The translations under genes were made by a program, and so were the position numbers. DNA of 64,000 nt from Alitta virens (Eukaryota > Annelida > Polychaeta > Phyllodocida > Nereididae). Positions 30,769 to 42,088 of the stretch are shown in pieces. Position 1 is the first letter of the stretch. Each line of letters starts with the position of its first letter. Location: NCBI GenBank assembly GCA_932294295.1, contig OW028574.1:9992215-10056214 (forward strand), given 5' to 3'. The notes under the pieces are model-generated. The model saw only the letters and a list, made by a program, of their open reading frames with translations. It was not told where the DNA came from and did no database searches.

Positions 30769-33700
30769 ATGTGTAATAAACGGTCTGTTGTATCTTGTAA
30801 TGTGAATGGAATTAATTGTAACAAAAAGAGAAGGGCAGTGTTTGAGTGGTTAAAAAAAGCAAACCATGACATAACCTTTTTACAAGAGACACATTGTAAT
30901 ACAGAGAGTCAAGAACAGCAATGGGGGAAATAATGGTCAGGAAAAAACTTGTGGAGTAGGGGAACAAACAGAAGTAGAGGGGTAGCAGTATTGTTTAAGA
31001 AAAATAGTGATCTTGTTGTACAAAATGTGTCTCTTGATCCAGAGGGTAGATATATTGTGTTTGATTGCTTTGTCAATGAAATGAGATATCATTTTGTGAA
31101 TGTATATGCACCAAACAATGAGTGTGATCGTATCTCATTTTTCAATAAGTTGTCAGACCTTGTTGAAATTGAATGTGAAAATCTGATAGCAGGTGATTTC
31201 AACTGCGCTATGAACAGTCATTTAGACAGGAAAAATTGTGTTAGTAGCAGTATTAGTGATAAAGGATTCTTGGAACTGAAGCAGGTTATGAACCGATTTG
31301 ATTTAGAAGATGTGTGGCGCAGGCGTAATCCCACGAAAAAGAATTATTCTTGGCACAGACAAAACAAAGCGTCACGGATAGATTATTGGCTTATTTCTAA
31401 ATCACTAGATAATCAGGTTGATGTTATTGATTACGAGATATGTCCATTTTCTGATCATAACTGTGTCAAAATGCAATTTAGAACAATAGAAACCAAACAA
31501 GGCAAAGGCATTTGGAAAATGAATGTAAACACTATAAAAACAGAGTTGTTTCAAAAATGCTTTAGAAACTGGTGGGTGGTATGGAGGCAAAAAAAGTCAG
31601 AATATGACCTTAATAGATGGTGGGATATTGGAAAAAAGAAAATAAAGGATTTAGCAATTTTAATTTCCCAGAACCAAGCAAAGAATATAATAAAAGAGTA
31701 ACTTATCTAGAAAGGAAATATTCTAGTTTAGCTCTCCATCCTGAAATAGGCCAACATTATTTTGAGTTAACAGGAATTAAAAGAGAACTTGCAGACATCT
31801 AAGAGAAGAGAGCTGAGGGTGCCAAAATAAGGTCTAGGATAAAATGGTTTGAAGAAGGTGAAAGATCTACCCGTTATTTCCATAATCTAGAGAAAAGAAA
31901 TGGCAAAGATAAGGCTTGGCAAGAGATTTTAGATGAAAAACAAGATGTTATTACAGGCACCAATGAGATAATGAATGAGCAGGTAAAATTTTATCAAAAT
32001 TGATATAATTCTGTCGATGAATTAGCGAAAGCACTGAAAATGATGAAAAATAATCGAAGCCCAGGAATAGATGGTATCATCATAGAGTTTTATAAATATT
32101 TTTGGGACGATATAAAAAATGACTTTCTGGAAGTTCTTATAAACAGTTTTTTCCCAACAAAGACTGCCATATACACAATATGGAGCTGCTATAAGGCTAT
32201 TATTCAAGAAGGAAGAGAGGAATGATTTAAAAAACTGGAGGCCAATTTCTTTGCTAAATACTGATTTAAAGATCCTGTCTAAATTATTAGCTAACAGATA
32301 TAAAACAATTTTGCCAGAAATAATTCATACTGACCAGACAGGGTGTATTGAAGGGAGGTTTATTGGGCAAAATATCCGCCTTGTACAAGATATTACTGAC
32401 CGATCAGAAAGTGATGAAGTTATCCTTTTATTAGACCAGGAAAAGGCATTTGACAGAGTAGAGTGGGACTGGTTATTTCGGGTTTTAGAAAGATTCTGTT
32501 TCAGCAATATATTTATCTCATGGTTAAAAATCATGTACAAAAATATGAAAAGCGGCATTCTTACTAATGGATATATGTCAAAATATTTTAACAAAACAAG
32601 AGGGATCAGACAAGGAGATGCCGCATCAGGATCGCGTCTAAATACGAAAAAAACTGAAGGATTAATTATGAGGGAAGATTTGATAAACCAGGAATATTTA
32701 GATATCAAACTCTCAATGGGTCCAGTAAAAATGCTGGGTATTCCGATAGGAAAAAGAAATGATATCAATGAATTTTGGGAGATCATAATAAAAAAACTTG
32801 AAAAAAAGTATAATATATGGAGAAATAGAAATCTTTCACTGATGGGCAAGGTTCATATAATAAAATCGCTTGGAATGTCAACCATTATGTATGCAAGTAA
32901 TATGTTAGACATGAGTGAGAAGTATATCAGTAAAATAACTAATTTGAATTATCAGTTTTTGTGGGGTGGAAAAAGGAAATTAATGAAAAAAGACATCTGT
33001 TGTTTACCGAGGTCACAAGGTGGCTTGAATATGATAGATTTAGATCTGGCTATTAAAGTACAGAGAATCAAATGGGTATTAAGAATCTTGCAAACTCCAA
33101 GAAATGGATTATGGAAACAAGAAGCCATTCAAAATATAAAAGGTTTAGATAGTAGATTTGGTATTGAATTTTTTGCCTTAAAAGTAAATGACTCATCATG
33201 CTTACTAAATAAAGTAAAAATCACATCATGTTATAAGAAAATTATTTTAGATTTTCAAGAAATGAGGAGAAAAGCAGAAGTCGATGATCATAGGCAAATT
33301 ATATGGTGTAATAGAAAAATTATATTTAATGGCCAACCTTTAGTCTTCGCGCACTGGTCAAAAACTGGAATTATTTATGTTGATGATATTATTAGAAATG
33401 GTGATATTGATGAAATTTATATAAAAGGAAAACTACTTAATCAGGCTTCATACATATTTGATATAAGTAAATTGAAAGCAGCTATACCAAAAGAGTTTAT
33501 AAATGCAAATAGATGTGCAACTGTTGATGATGATGTAAGTCTATATGAAATGCTTTTGAACACAAATTTCAAAACATCCTCCAGCAGTAAAAAAGATTTG
33601 AAAGATTTGGATAATAAGGATATTTATAACATTTTTATAGCTAGTAAGAACATTAAAATTGAATCGAAAACATATTGGAAATCAAAATTTGACGATTTTT

Positions 33701-34240
33701 CTTTAAGATTTGATGTTTGGTTCAAATGCAATTTCACCTCAAAAATTATGCCACGCAAATGTATTGATTTTAATTGGAAATTATTTCATGGTAGACTCAG
33801 TACAGAAATGCAGTTAAAAAGGATGAAGTTTTCAGATGGTATGTGTATATTATGTAAGCAAAATGAAGAAAACTTGGATCATCTATTGATCGGATGTGAA
33901 AGTATTGGATCTATTTGGAAATATATAGAAGGTATTATTGGAAATTTCTTAAAAAAGGAATATTCAGTATGTGATAAGGTAATTATATGTGGCACCATGT
34001 CTCCTGAAATGTTTAAACCAATGTAATTGATTTGATTTTGTCTATAGCTAGATATACTATTTGGAAAAGGCGAAATAGAGTGAAATATGCAAACGAAAAT
34101 ATAAATGAAAGTACCTGTATAAAATGGATCATAAGTGAAATTAAATGTCTTCTTCAGATCTTATTTAAAACTCAGAATATATTAAGGAGCAAAGAAAAAG
34201 TTGAAATTCTACAGAAATTATATGGCGTGTTAGATTAGGA
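30769..34240 (+). pseudogene. LINE ORF2: APE endonuclease + reverse transcriptase lacking YADD + C-terminal zinc motif
   Basis: Starts at the ATG at 30769 (CNVNGINCNKKRRAVFEWL, FLQETH). A TAA at about 30931 breaks the endonuclease, which continues RGVAVLF, NVYAPNNECDR, IAGDFNCAMNSHLDR and ends SDHNCVKMQF, with catalytic Asp/Asn/His present. A frameshift near 31650 leads to RSRIKWFEEGERSTRYFHNL. Further stops and a shift near 32225 precede NWRPISLLNTDLKILSKLLA and LLLDQEKAFDRVEWDWL. After TRGIRQGDAAS the text jumps in frame to SRLNTKKTEG, so about 50-60 residues with the YADD box are gone. The remaining 591-codon frame (32251-34026) stays open to a CILCKQNEENLDHLLIGC zinc motif. Confidence 0.88.
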
Positions 34241-34587
34241 GATGGAAGTTTTTATTTATCGTAAGTGACGCAATAATGTATTTATTACAGTTTTTATGTA
34301 GTACTATGAATGTATTTTAATGTATTAAAACATTATTGTATGTATTTAAATATTATTGTATGTATTTTTCGGTGTTTTTAGTGGGATAATATGATGTAAA
34401 TAGATATATAGACATACTATTATATATTAGTTGTTCTATTTCATGTCAGATGGCAAGGTGCGTTTCCAGGGATATTTAGTTAATGATTTGCAATTGAATT
34501 ATCAATGAATTTACCACGTTGATAATATTGTACTGTTTGTTGGTATGAATAAAAATAAATAAAAATAAAAAAAATAAAAAAATAAAA

Positions 34588-34599
34588 AGTATAATGAAG
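34588..34599 (+). repeat. 12-bp target duplication, right
   Basis: agtataatgaag, identical to 29450-29461; see the left copy. Confidence 0.9.
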
Positions 34600-36114
34600 G
34601 TTGCTTGTGAAGACATGCAAGAAAAGGTTAACACACTTGGACACACAGGGATTTGGATGTAACAAAGGATCCTGATGTCTATGTGATGACAAGAGTCAAT
34701 ATGGGAGATCGACCAGACCAGCACCAGCAATCAGCACTGAAGCTCTGTACAAGACAGCTGGTTGATTTCAAGCTAATAGTCCTGCAACTGCATATGTCCT
34801 GCTGAGCCAAGCTATGTTGATGATTTGATTGACTCAGTTTCTGATATTCCCACTGCTTGAAAGTCACTGGAGAAGTTGAAGTCATGCTTGCAAAGGGTGG
34901 ATTTAAAATAAAGTATTGTCAATACACAGGTGAGGAAAGTGCCCGCAGCAGTATAGTAGTGATGCACCTGTGGAAGTCTCACTTTTGAAGGGAACAGCAG
35001 AAAACACCTGAGTACTGGGTGTAACTTGGATTCCTGTCACTGACCACATACTGTTTTCTGTCACATTGAATTTCTCCAAGAAGAGGAAAGGCAGTCATAC
35101 AGGCCCAAGCTTAACTGCAAATGATGTGCCTTCCGCAATTCCTGATGTCCTCACAAGGAGACTTGTATTAGAGCAAGTCATGTCTATGTTTGACCCGCTT
35201 GGTTTTCTTTGCCCTTTCACTCTGCTCGCCAAAATCTATTTGCGTGAAACCTGGTCCAGAAAACTTGGCAAGTCTTTGTTTCAGTTAGAAACTCTGAGGT
35301 ATCCAAGATGTCTTCGACCTGAAAATGCTGTTGGTCAACCATATCTTATCATCATGTCCGATGCTAGTGACTTAGCTTATGACTTTGTGGCTTATATCAG
35401 ATGGCAACTTGATGATGGAAAAATCTGGTGTCGACTCATCCTTGCAAAATGCAGAATAGCACCTGTAAGCAAATTATCTACTCTTCAGATGGAATTGACT
35501 GCAGCATGGCTCTCAAAGAGAGGAAGGAGAGTGATTGAGACAGAAATGAGATTTGATTTTGAAAGAGTTTTCCACATCGTTGACTCAGGAACTGTACTTT
35601 GTGTGATAAATAAAACCAGCACAAGATTCAAAGTTTATGAAGGGGTGAGACTTGGTGAGATCCAAGCTGCCACAAATGGGGACAAACTGGGCATGGATGG
35701 GTGTAAAGCTCAATACTGCTGACTGGATCACTAGAGGTAAGAGTACCCAGCGAGTTGAATGAGAATTCTGATTGGTGGAATGGTCTGTCAATTCTTTACA
35801 AGCCTGTAGATGATTGGGGTCTTAAGTTTGGGGGATGTAAAGACACTGTACTTCCAGGGGAGAAGAAATTGTCAACTGCAGCCGCCACTCATACTGCAAC
35901 AACGTACTTCTTCAATCATTGATTACCGCAGGTTTAGCTCCATTAAAAGGGTTTATTGGGTGATTCTCAGTGCTTTCAGATTCAAGTCCTTCCAGGGTGG
36001 TAGAAGTGTCTCCATTACACCCAGTGTACTGCAAGCAGCAGAAAACCTTGTCATCAAGGACATGCAAAGCACAATGCAAGCAGAACTGAGAAAGGTGTCG
36101 AAGCTGCATAGACT

Positions 36115-36755
36115 ATCAGCAGGACCCATGATCCATTTTAATCCGTTCTCTGCACTCTGTCTGATCACTGCTGTCTTATCAACTTCAGACCACACATTCT
36201 TCAGTTCACTTTTTGCTGCAACAAATTGGGTACCAGGATCACTGTAGATCACTGATGGTCATCCTCTAAAGCTTGCAAATCTAATGAGAGCCATCAAAAA
36301 GAAACTCTTGTATCATACCCAAACACTTGCTCAATGTGGACAGCACGCATTGTAAGATTTGTGACCATAGGCTTTGCCACTTGTTCTTTTCTGAACCTCA
36401 CCTCGGATGCGATAAGGGCCAAAGAAATCCACCATGGTGTGGCAGGATGGAGGTGAAGGTTTGAGTAACTTCTAGCAATCTACCCATACTTTGCTCTAAA
36501 AGCTTACAATTTCTCAGTTTGCATAATACTTCTCTCTGAATTTAGCCAGTATTCCATTGCGACCCCTATGACCACTCTAATGAGCATCTTGCATAATCAG
36601 GCATGTTGCAGGATGATCATATGCCAACAACCTATGTGGAGTAGAATCAGCAGTCATGGGATTAAAGTGGGTAAGGCGAGTACCTATGCTCCACAAACCA
36701 TCAGCATCTTGGTAAGGCTTCAAAGCTGAATACATTCCACCAGTAGCACCGCAAC
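36115..36755 (-). other. Inverted integrase segment inside BEL/Pao
   Basis: The integrase zinc-binding region and catalytic core lie on minus, while the flanking linker (to about 36115) and the integrase C-terminal part (from about 36757) lie on plus. Reading the segment on minus restores the usual protein order at both borders (…MQAELRK before, GPADS then GAVESLV after). This indicates a simple internal inversion of about 640 bp. DDE residues visible: the D of SDPGTQF and a preceding D in TMVDFFGPY. Confidence 0.8.
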
Positions 36756-37279
36756 AGGGAGCTGTTGAATCTCTAGTCAAGGCTGCTAAAAAGCAATTAC
36801 ATTTTCAATTCACAATCAACGTTTGTCAGCACCTGATTACACTATGTGCTGAAATCACTAACATCATCAATGAGAGACCAATAGACACAATTCCAAGCAA
36901 TGATTCAGATATAAATGTTTTAACTCCAAATTGCATGTTGCTTGGTAGAGCCTCAGACAAAAATCCTGGAGTACAAAGAGTTGCTGATCATTTCTTGGAA
37001 AAGTGGACTGAACTATGTGCGCCCTCTCTTGTTGTACAGAGAAAGTGGCATACACCTTCCAGGAACTTAAAGCATGGGGGTATAGTTTTAGTCTCAGACA
37101 ATAATTCACTTCGGGGTGAATACAAATAGGGGTTGATCAAAGAGGTTTTTCCTAGAGAGGATGGAATTGTTCTAAAGGTTTCGGTTTCATACAAAAATTT
37201 CAAAATTGGTGAGAAAGTTTTTGAATAAACTGGTGTTAGGGATACAGTTGTGACTCGTAGTGTACAGCGTCTTGCTTTA

Positions 37280-37287
37280 CTTGTACC
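37280..37287. repeat. P-element 8-bp target duplication, left
   Basis: cttgtacc at 37280-37287 recurs at 41074-41081. P-family transposons make 8-bp duplications. The frame LALLVP of the BEL/Pao C-terminus resumes after the right copy. Confidence 0.85.
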
Positions 37288-37720
37288 AAAGACCTTATAT
37301 CAAATAAGACAGGACAGTCCAGTACATTCTTAATGTGGCTGTGGGCACAGTGCTGCCTCTAGTGGCCTACATGTACACAGCCCCACAGCAGCATCTTTCT
37401 GCTATGCTGGTCCTGCTCTGTTTACCCAAAACGGGCATCTAAAATTCTTGGATTGCTATAATAGCTGGACTGGAGGCTAATTATAATTGCCAATATCAAT
37501 AGCAGACCACAATTGCCTTAAATCCTGGTCATAATGGCAATCAGAAGTTTGATCACATAATTAAGGTTCTCGCTGTGTATGTTGTAACCAATCAGCTATT
37601 TTATTGATATTCACACGTTAAAAGGAAATCAAACACTTAATTGCATATTTTTATTCACAAACAGTATTAAGAAAACATGCAACGGATAAAATTCCAATGA
37701 AAAACAATTAATCTGAACAC

Positions 37721-37766
<46 letters not shown>

Positions 37767-40700
37767 ACGAAATAAAAGTGCAGTTAAGTAATATACATGT
37801 TACATAACACAATCCAGATATTTTGCATAACACATCATCATAAAATATATCATCGGTACAAAAATAGGGATTCTTCTCAAAGTATTTGGCACCCCTAATA
37901 TAAATGCATTTGAAGTAAAAGCTCAAGCTACATAGGCATCCTAAAGTGTGGACCAGGCAATGATATTGATTATAAATTAGCCAGTTTGAGATATTTCCTG
38001 TTGCGTTTGCAGCGTTTGCCGCCTTTGCCTGTTAATTTCTTTTTATTCCATGTTTTTAAAGCATGAAACACACAGACTTTCAGGTACAAATGGGCAATTT
38101 TCCTGCTTCTAGCTTGGCACACATATTGGTCACAGTCTGTCAGAAATTTGCATTGCTCTGCAACTAAATGGTCCAATCGTCTCAAAACACCATGCATATG
38201 GGCAATGGACTCAAATGAACTTTTAAAAGTTTTTTCCAGGGTTTCAACAAAATCAATCATTCTTTTGGATGGCTGTATTAGATGACAATTTTGTGAATAG
38301 GCTTTGTGTCCAAGGAATGTGTAACAAGTTGAATCAGTTTCACTAGGAGATCCACTTAAAATCAAATGACTAGTGCAAATTTGGCAAGAATTTGGTGGAT
38401 ACTTGCGCAAGAAGTATCCTCCCATGTAGGCAGACACATTCAAGTCTGTAGCACTGGGATTGCCCACAGATTCTTCAGGAACATGAACGTTTAATGATGT
38501 TTCATTGCTATGGTCTGATTGCTCAGAAATTCTTTGCACCTGCAGCAGGATACTGTCGAAATCCACCTCACAGTTTGTGTTGTTGGATTTGGTTTCAAAC
38601 AGCTCCTGTGCCACAATTTGTCTGAAAGCAATCCTAAACTCCATAGCACTGGGATTGTCCCTAAAACCACCTTACCCTCTTATTCTTGCAAACAAATTTT
38701 CAATTGCATCTTGATTAATCTACTTGTCAGGAGAAACTTTTGGTCATAGTTATGAAAAAGATCAAGCCACAGCTGTTTCATGGACTCTATAGTCATCAAT
38801 CAGCCAGTAATGCAAGGCTGGATTTTTGGACGATTTCCAAGCTGATTTAAGTTGTTAAAGGTGACCACTATTTGCATGCCAAGCGTGGCCAAATGGTTGA
38901 CTGCTGTGGATTGTCCTACTGTTAAAAGTGTTGAAGAGTTTGTCGAACAAGTCCACAAAATCTGCAGTGTCATTAGCATTTACAGCAAGCTGGCCAAGAT
39001 CTACAAGAGTTTTGATACCTGCAGCAACTGAATGGCTCAACACTTGAGCAGCTAAATTGACTCTTATTGGTTTGAATGGTGGAAGATATATATGATTATC
39101 TGACAGCTTAGGAGCCAACTGCCTGTCATTTTTCTGATCAATGAGATAACAATTTTGAATATGGTCCCAACATATAACACTCTCATTTGCAAGAAACCCG
39201 TGCTTCCTCAAATTGTTTCTCACATTTTTCAATAGGTGAGGAGGATCATACAATACAAACACCTTTTGATCATTTATAGTAAGGTAAGGTTTCTCAAAAG
39301 TTGCACCTTCTAACTTTTCGATCAACTGCCTGTTGTTTGACCCTTGATCACAAATGAGAGATTTTACTATGAAGCCAGCTTGCTGCACCTTGCTAATACA
39401 AAAATGCAGAACTGTTTGCAAATCTTTGGCTTTTGCTGGTCCAGAGGTCAGAAAGAATCCCAGTGGTTGCTTCCATTTCTTGTTAATACCTCTAATCATA
39501 AAAGCCAAAGCATGATTAGGAATATACTTGGTGCTGCCAATGACATTGCCAAAATCTTCAAAGCCCTTCACCAAGTCGGTATGTGTATTGTAAACTAAAC
39601 TCTCCTTGATGGACATCTCATCAAACATCAATGAACAAAGCCGATCCCTCTCTGGCAGAGAGGTGGCTTTAATAGACAGAGCATAAAAAATTTGCTCAGA
39701 AAAACCCGCACGGACATTGGTTTTTTCAACTGCCCTCTGAAGGGTGCGTTCAGAGGGCAAAAAGAAAATACTACGCAATAGTGCATATGCCTGTCTACTG
39801 AGGAAAAATATTGATATGGCCAGCTGTTTTTCTGCTAGTGTCCATCGACAACCTTTCTTCTTCTTCTGTGCTGCTCGAAACCTGGGCCCGAATAAAAATC
39901 ATTGTGGATCCAGGAATAGTGCCAAGAACAGCCAAAGCACTTTCCACTGTTACCAGTTTGTGGTCTTTTCTCCTGGCCTCTTTAGAGCGTTTTACCTGGG
40001 CTTTGAGCCTCTTCACCTGGTTTTTAAGTTTTTTCTTCCTAGGTGTCTCAGGTGTTGCCTGGGCAGGTGACTCCAGGAGAGGTGGATCGTCATGTTGCTG
40101 GTGCGCTGGATCCTCTGCAAAAGACACCATTAAGAAATGAATACTTTGGCACAGATTAGCTCATATTCCCATCAAAAATTCAAATGTATAAAAATCAGGA
40201 AAACTCACGTTTTAATTTCTTAAAACTTTCTTCATTTGTTGGATTTTTTTTCTTACATGGTGGAGGTCTTGCATTTTCAACTTTAGCTGGAGGATTAGGG
40301 ACATCAAATGCAGTAGGTACTGCATTATGAACAAGCTTGTTTTTTAGATCATTCATGAATTGTGATCTTTCAAAATGAAGTGCACACAGGTGATATCCCT
40401 TGTTTAACTGGTCCGTTGTCTTATTTAGCAAGTCCTCCCTTCTGGTGTTGATCACCCATTTCTTGCACCTAATGAAATACAGATACTCTTAAAGACATTG
40501 CAAATAATTGATTGAACAACCAACTGTATAATATACATTATAGCGTGGCAACATTTATTGCTTTTTAATGTCTAGCACATGTGGGGTCATCATGACCACC
40601 CCATCAAGCTAATGTACTGTGCTGTATATTTGCAAGATATTTGGCTTGTAATATTCTTGTCTACTCAACAAATACAAAAGAGATATATTTTAATAGATGC

Positions 40701-41073
40701 TAGTTTTACATTGGAGTAATTATTAAAAGAAGGAATTAGCTAATAATATTGAAATGAGTGAACTCATCTACTATGTTTATTGATGTGATAAACATGCATC
40801 TGAATGAGATAAACTTTAACTTAAATTAAGTGTGAATTTACGAATAAATATTGACTCACCTTTCTGGATCTCTTGGAAAACGGAAAAACGAAAGTGTTTG
40901 ATCTTTATACCGCCTATTAGAGCAATTAATTGCACTGCAGGCATCCCCACCTCTCTTAACTTGACCTGGGCAGGCCATTTCTGCAGTGTACATGTATGCC
41001 ACTTGGTGCGCTGCTGCAGCAGTTACCACACATTTTTGCTGAGTGTCCGGTCTTATTAGATATAAGGTCTTTG
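37288..41073 (-). mobile_element. P element (THAP9-like), 3786 bp, with 31-bp terminal inverted repeats
   Basis: Left end aaagaccttatatcaaata (37288 onward) is mirrored by the right end (revcomp of 41073 back: caaagaccttatatctaata). The match extends to about 31 bp with a few mismatches, the usual P-element TIR length. 8-bp target duplications flank it. It carries one transposase gene on minus and an AT microsatellite at 37723-37758 in its 3' non-coding part. It is inserted in the last codons of the BEL/Pao pol. Confidence 0.9.
37970..40993 (-). pseudogene. P-element transposase (THAP domain, RNase H-like core)
   Basis: Exon 1 (from Met 40993 or 40978 to 40860) and exon 2 (40468-40209) form a THAP zinc domain: CSAINCSNRR, FFRFPRDP, KKWVINTRRE, CALHFERSQF and NAVPTAFDVPN, i.e. 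the C2CH residues plus the AVPT tail. Exon 3 starts at 40114 with a basic coiled segment (about 40050-39960), then GCRWTLAEKQLA and LLRSIFFLPSERTLQR. The core reads LMFDEMSIKE, KSLICDQGSNNR and VLYDPPHLLKNVRNN, matching P/THAP9 blocks with their Asp residues. The tail has NQDAIENLFARIRG, a TAA, then NPSAMEFRIAFRQI, and ends LANL at 37970. Frame breaks near 39860 and between 38855 and 38700, plus the TAA near 38665, make it non-functional. Confidence 0.88.
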
Positions 41074-41569
41074 CTTGTACCAAATAATTAAAATGTTTAG
41101 AGCCTAATCACTGCAACTCTCATCCTCTCGATGTGTTGGTATCTCCAACATTCTGTCTTTGGGTGTCACTTTGTCACTTTAATTTGACAGCCAGTGTACT
41201 TTTTCACAGTATTTCACACTGCATGGTTGAATGGTTTCCTGTTAGGCCATTCAAATCATTCAGCAGCCAGCACTTTTAGAAGCAACATCTGCTTAGCTGT
41301 GCGTTTCCTTGAAAATGTGTGCATCTACATAAATGTAAGTTCTTTATTATATCTTTATTTATGAATTGCAGTGATATGGCTCTTGTTTTAGCTTTATTCA
41401 AATTCATATATATCAGCTCACAATTATGTATTCATTAGATTTTCAATGTAGTAATTACCGCATTTCATGTTTGTATAGCTCCTCAAACTGAAGTCTTTCT
41501 GCATCATATCTGAAGTTGAGAGAGCACTATGGTGTGTAATCTGCAAATCTGGGAACTTAGGCTACCTAG
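41074..41569 (+). repeat. End of BEL/Pao pol and right LTR-like copy
   Basis: After the right target copy the pol frame ends (VPNN, then TAA near 41089). About 215 bp of non-coding sequence follows, then 41304-41569 repeats the left LTR-like copy at 28508-28765 in direct orientation with a few indels. The copy is cut at 41569 by the start of another LTR element, so its true 3' end is missing. Confidence 0.6.
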
Positions 41570-42088
41570 TGTCATGTATTTTTATTGCAATTTTAACTTC
41601 TAATTATATAAGTATTTGAAATACTTCATATACTTATATTACTTATATTATTAAGGTCAGGTAATTCATATATATATTCATATATACTTAAAGAATATAT
41701 TACATTAAACTTAGAAGGAACTGAAATTGGATAGAACTTACATTTAAGGATTGTATAAGGTTAGAACATGCATGAAGGATTAGTTCAGAATCATGTGCCT
41801 TAACTTAAGGTCTTAAGCATGGAAGCATGCAACCATAGCATCACGCATGCATGAACAAAAAATGTAATATCCAATGAATGACAATATGCAAAGTAATACC
41901 ATGTGAAATAACCAATAGAATTTAGCCACAATTGGCCACTGTAAATTGTAACCTTTACTTAATGGAAGACTCACTGTTTTTGAGTCAGTTCTGATCTTGA
42001 CATTGGTCAAGACAATAAACATAGAGGTCACGCTCTCTCTGCAAGCAAAGCTCTATCTTTGTTGAACTTACACAATTTATACACAACA
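41570..42088 (+). repeat. LTR (5') of a second LTR element
   Basis: Starts TGTCATGTATTTTTATTGCA and ends CACAACA. A primer-binding-site-like TGGTGGAAAGTGACC follows at once. An AATAAA is seen at about 42013. The first 27 bases recur at 44640 behind a purine-rich tatagagaaagca. Length is 519 bp. Confidence 0.6.

Larger units (their letters stand above)
29462..34587 (+). mobile_element. Tx1/L1-like LINE with NADAR-containing ORF1, inserted in BEL/Pao
   Basis: A 5.1-kb non-LTR retrotransposon between 12-bp target duplications. It is probably 5'-truncated, because ORF1 begins directly with zinc knuckles. ORF1 (about 29483-30733) has CCHC knuckles, a NADAR domain and an SGNH-hydrolase-like domain. 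ORF2 (30769-34240) has an APE-type endonuclease, RT and a C-terminal zinc motif. The 3' end is an AATAAA-rich A tract (about 34545-34587). The APE endonuclease and the block RSRIKWFEEGERSTRYFHNL place ORF2 near the L1/Tx1 group. Stops in both ORFs and loss of YADD make it inactive. Confidence 0.9.
34600..37287 (+). pseudogene. BEL/Pao pol remnant: RT end, RNase H, inverted integrase, DUF5641
   Basis: Plus strand 34700-35060: RT C-terminal half with YVDDLIDSVSD (the catalytic YVDD is kept) and broken frames. 35066-35722: VLTRRLVLEQVMSMFDPLGF, then RNase H (IIMSDASDLAYDF, STLQMELTAAW, FHIVDSGTV). 35810-36118: the linker FKSFQGG...ENLVIKDMQSTMQAEL. About 36115-36755 is read on minus: YDHPATCLIMQDAH zinc region, then VIYSDPGTQFVAA integrase core and GLKWIMGPADS. 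From 36757 plus strand resumes GAVESLVKAAKK, ITNIINERP, then a DUF5641-like C-terminus (KHGGIVLVSDNN) with two stops, ending LALLVP at the P-element border. Order and motifs are those of BEL/Pao. Confidence 0.85.

Noticed and set aside
39744..40140. Two plus-strand ORFs of about 108 codons
   Set aside because: Antisense shadows of the P-element transposase exon 3.
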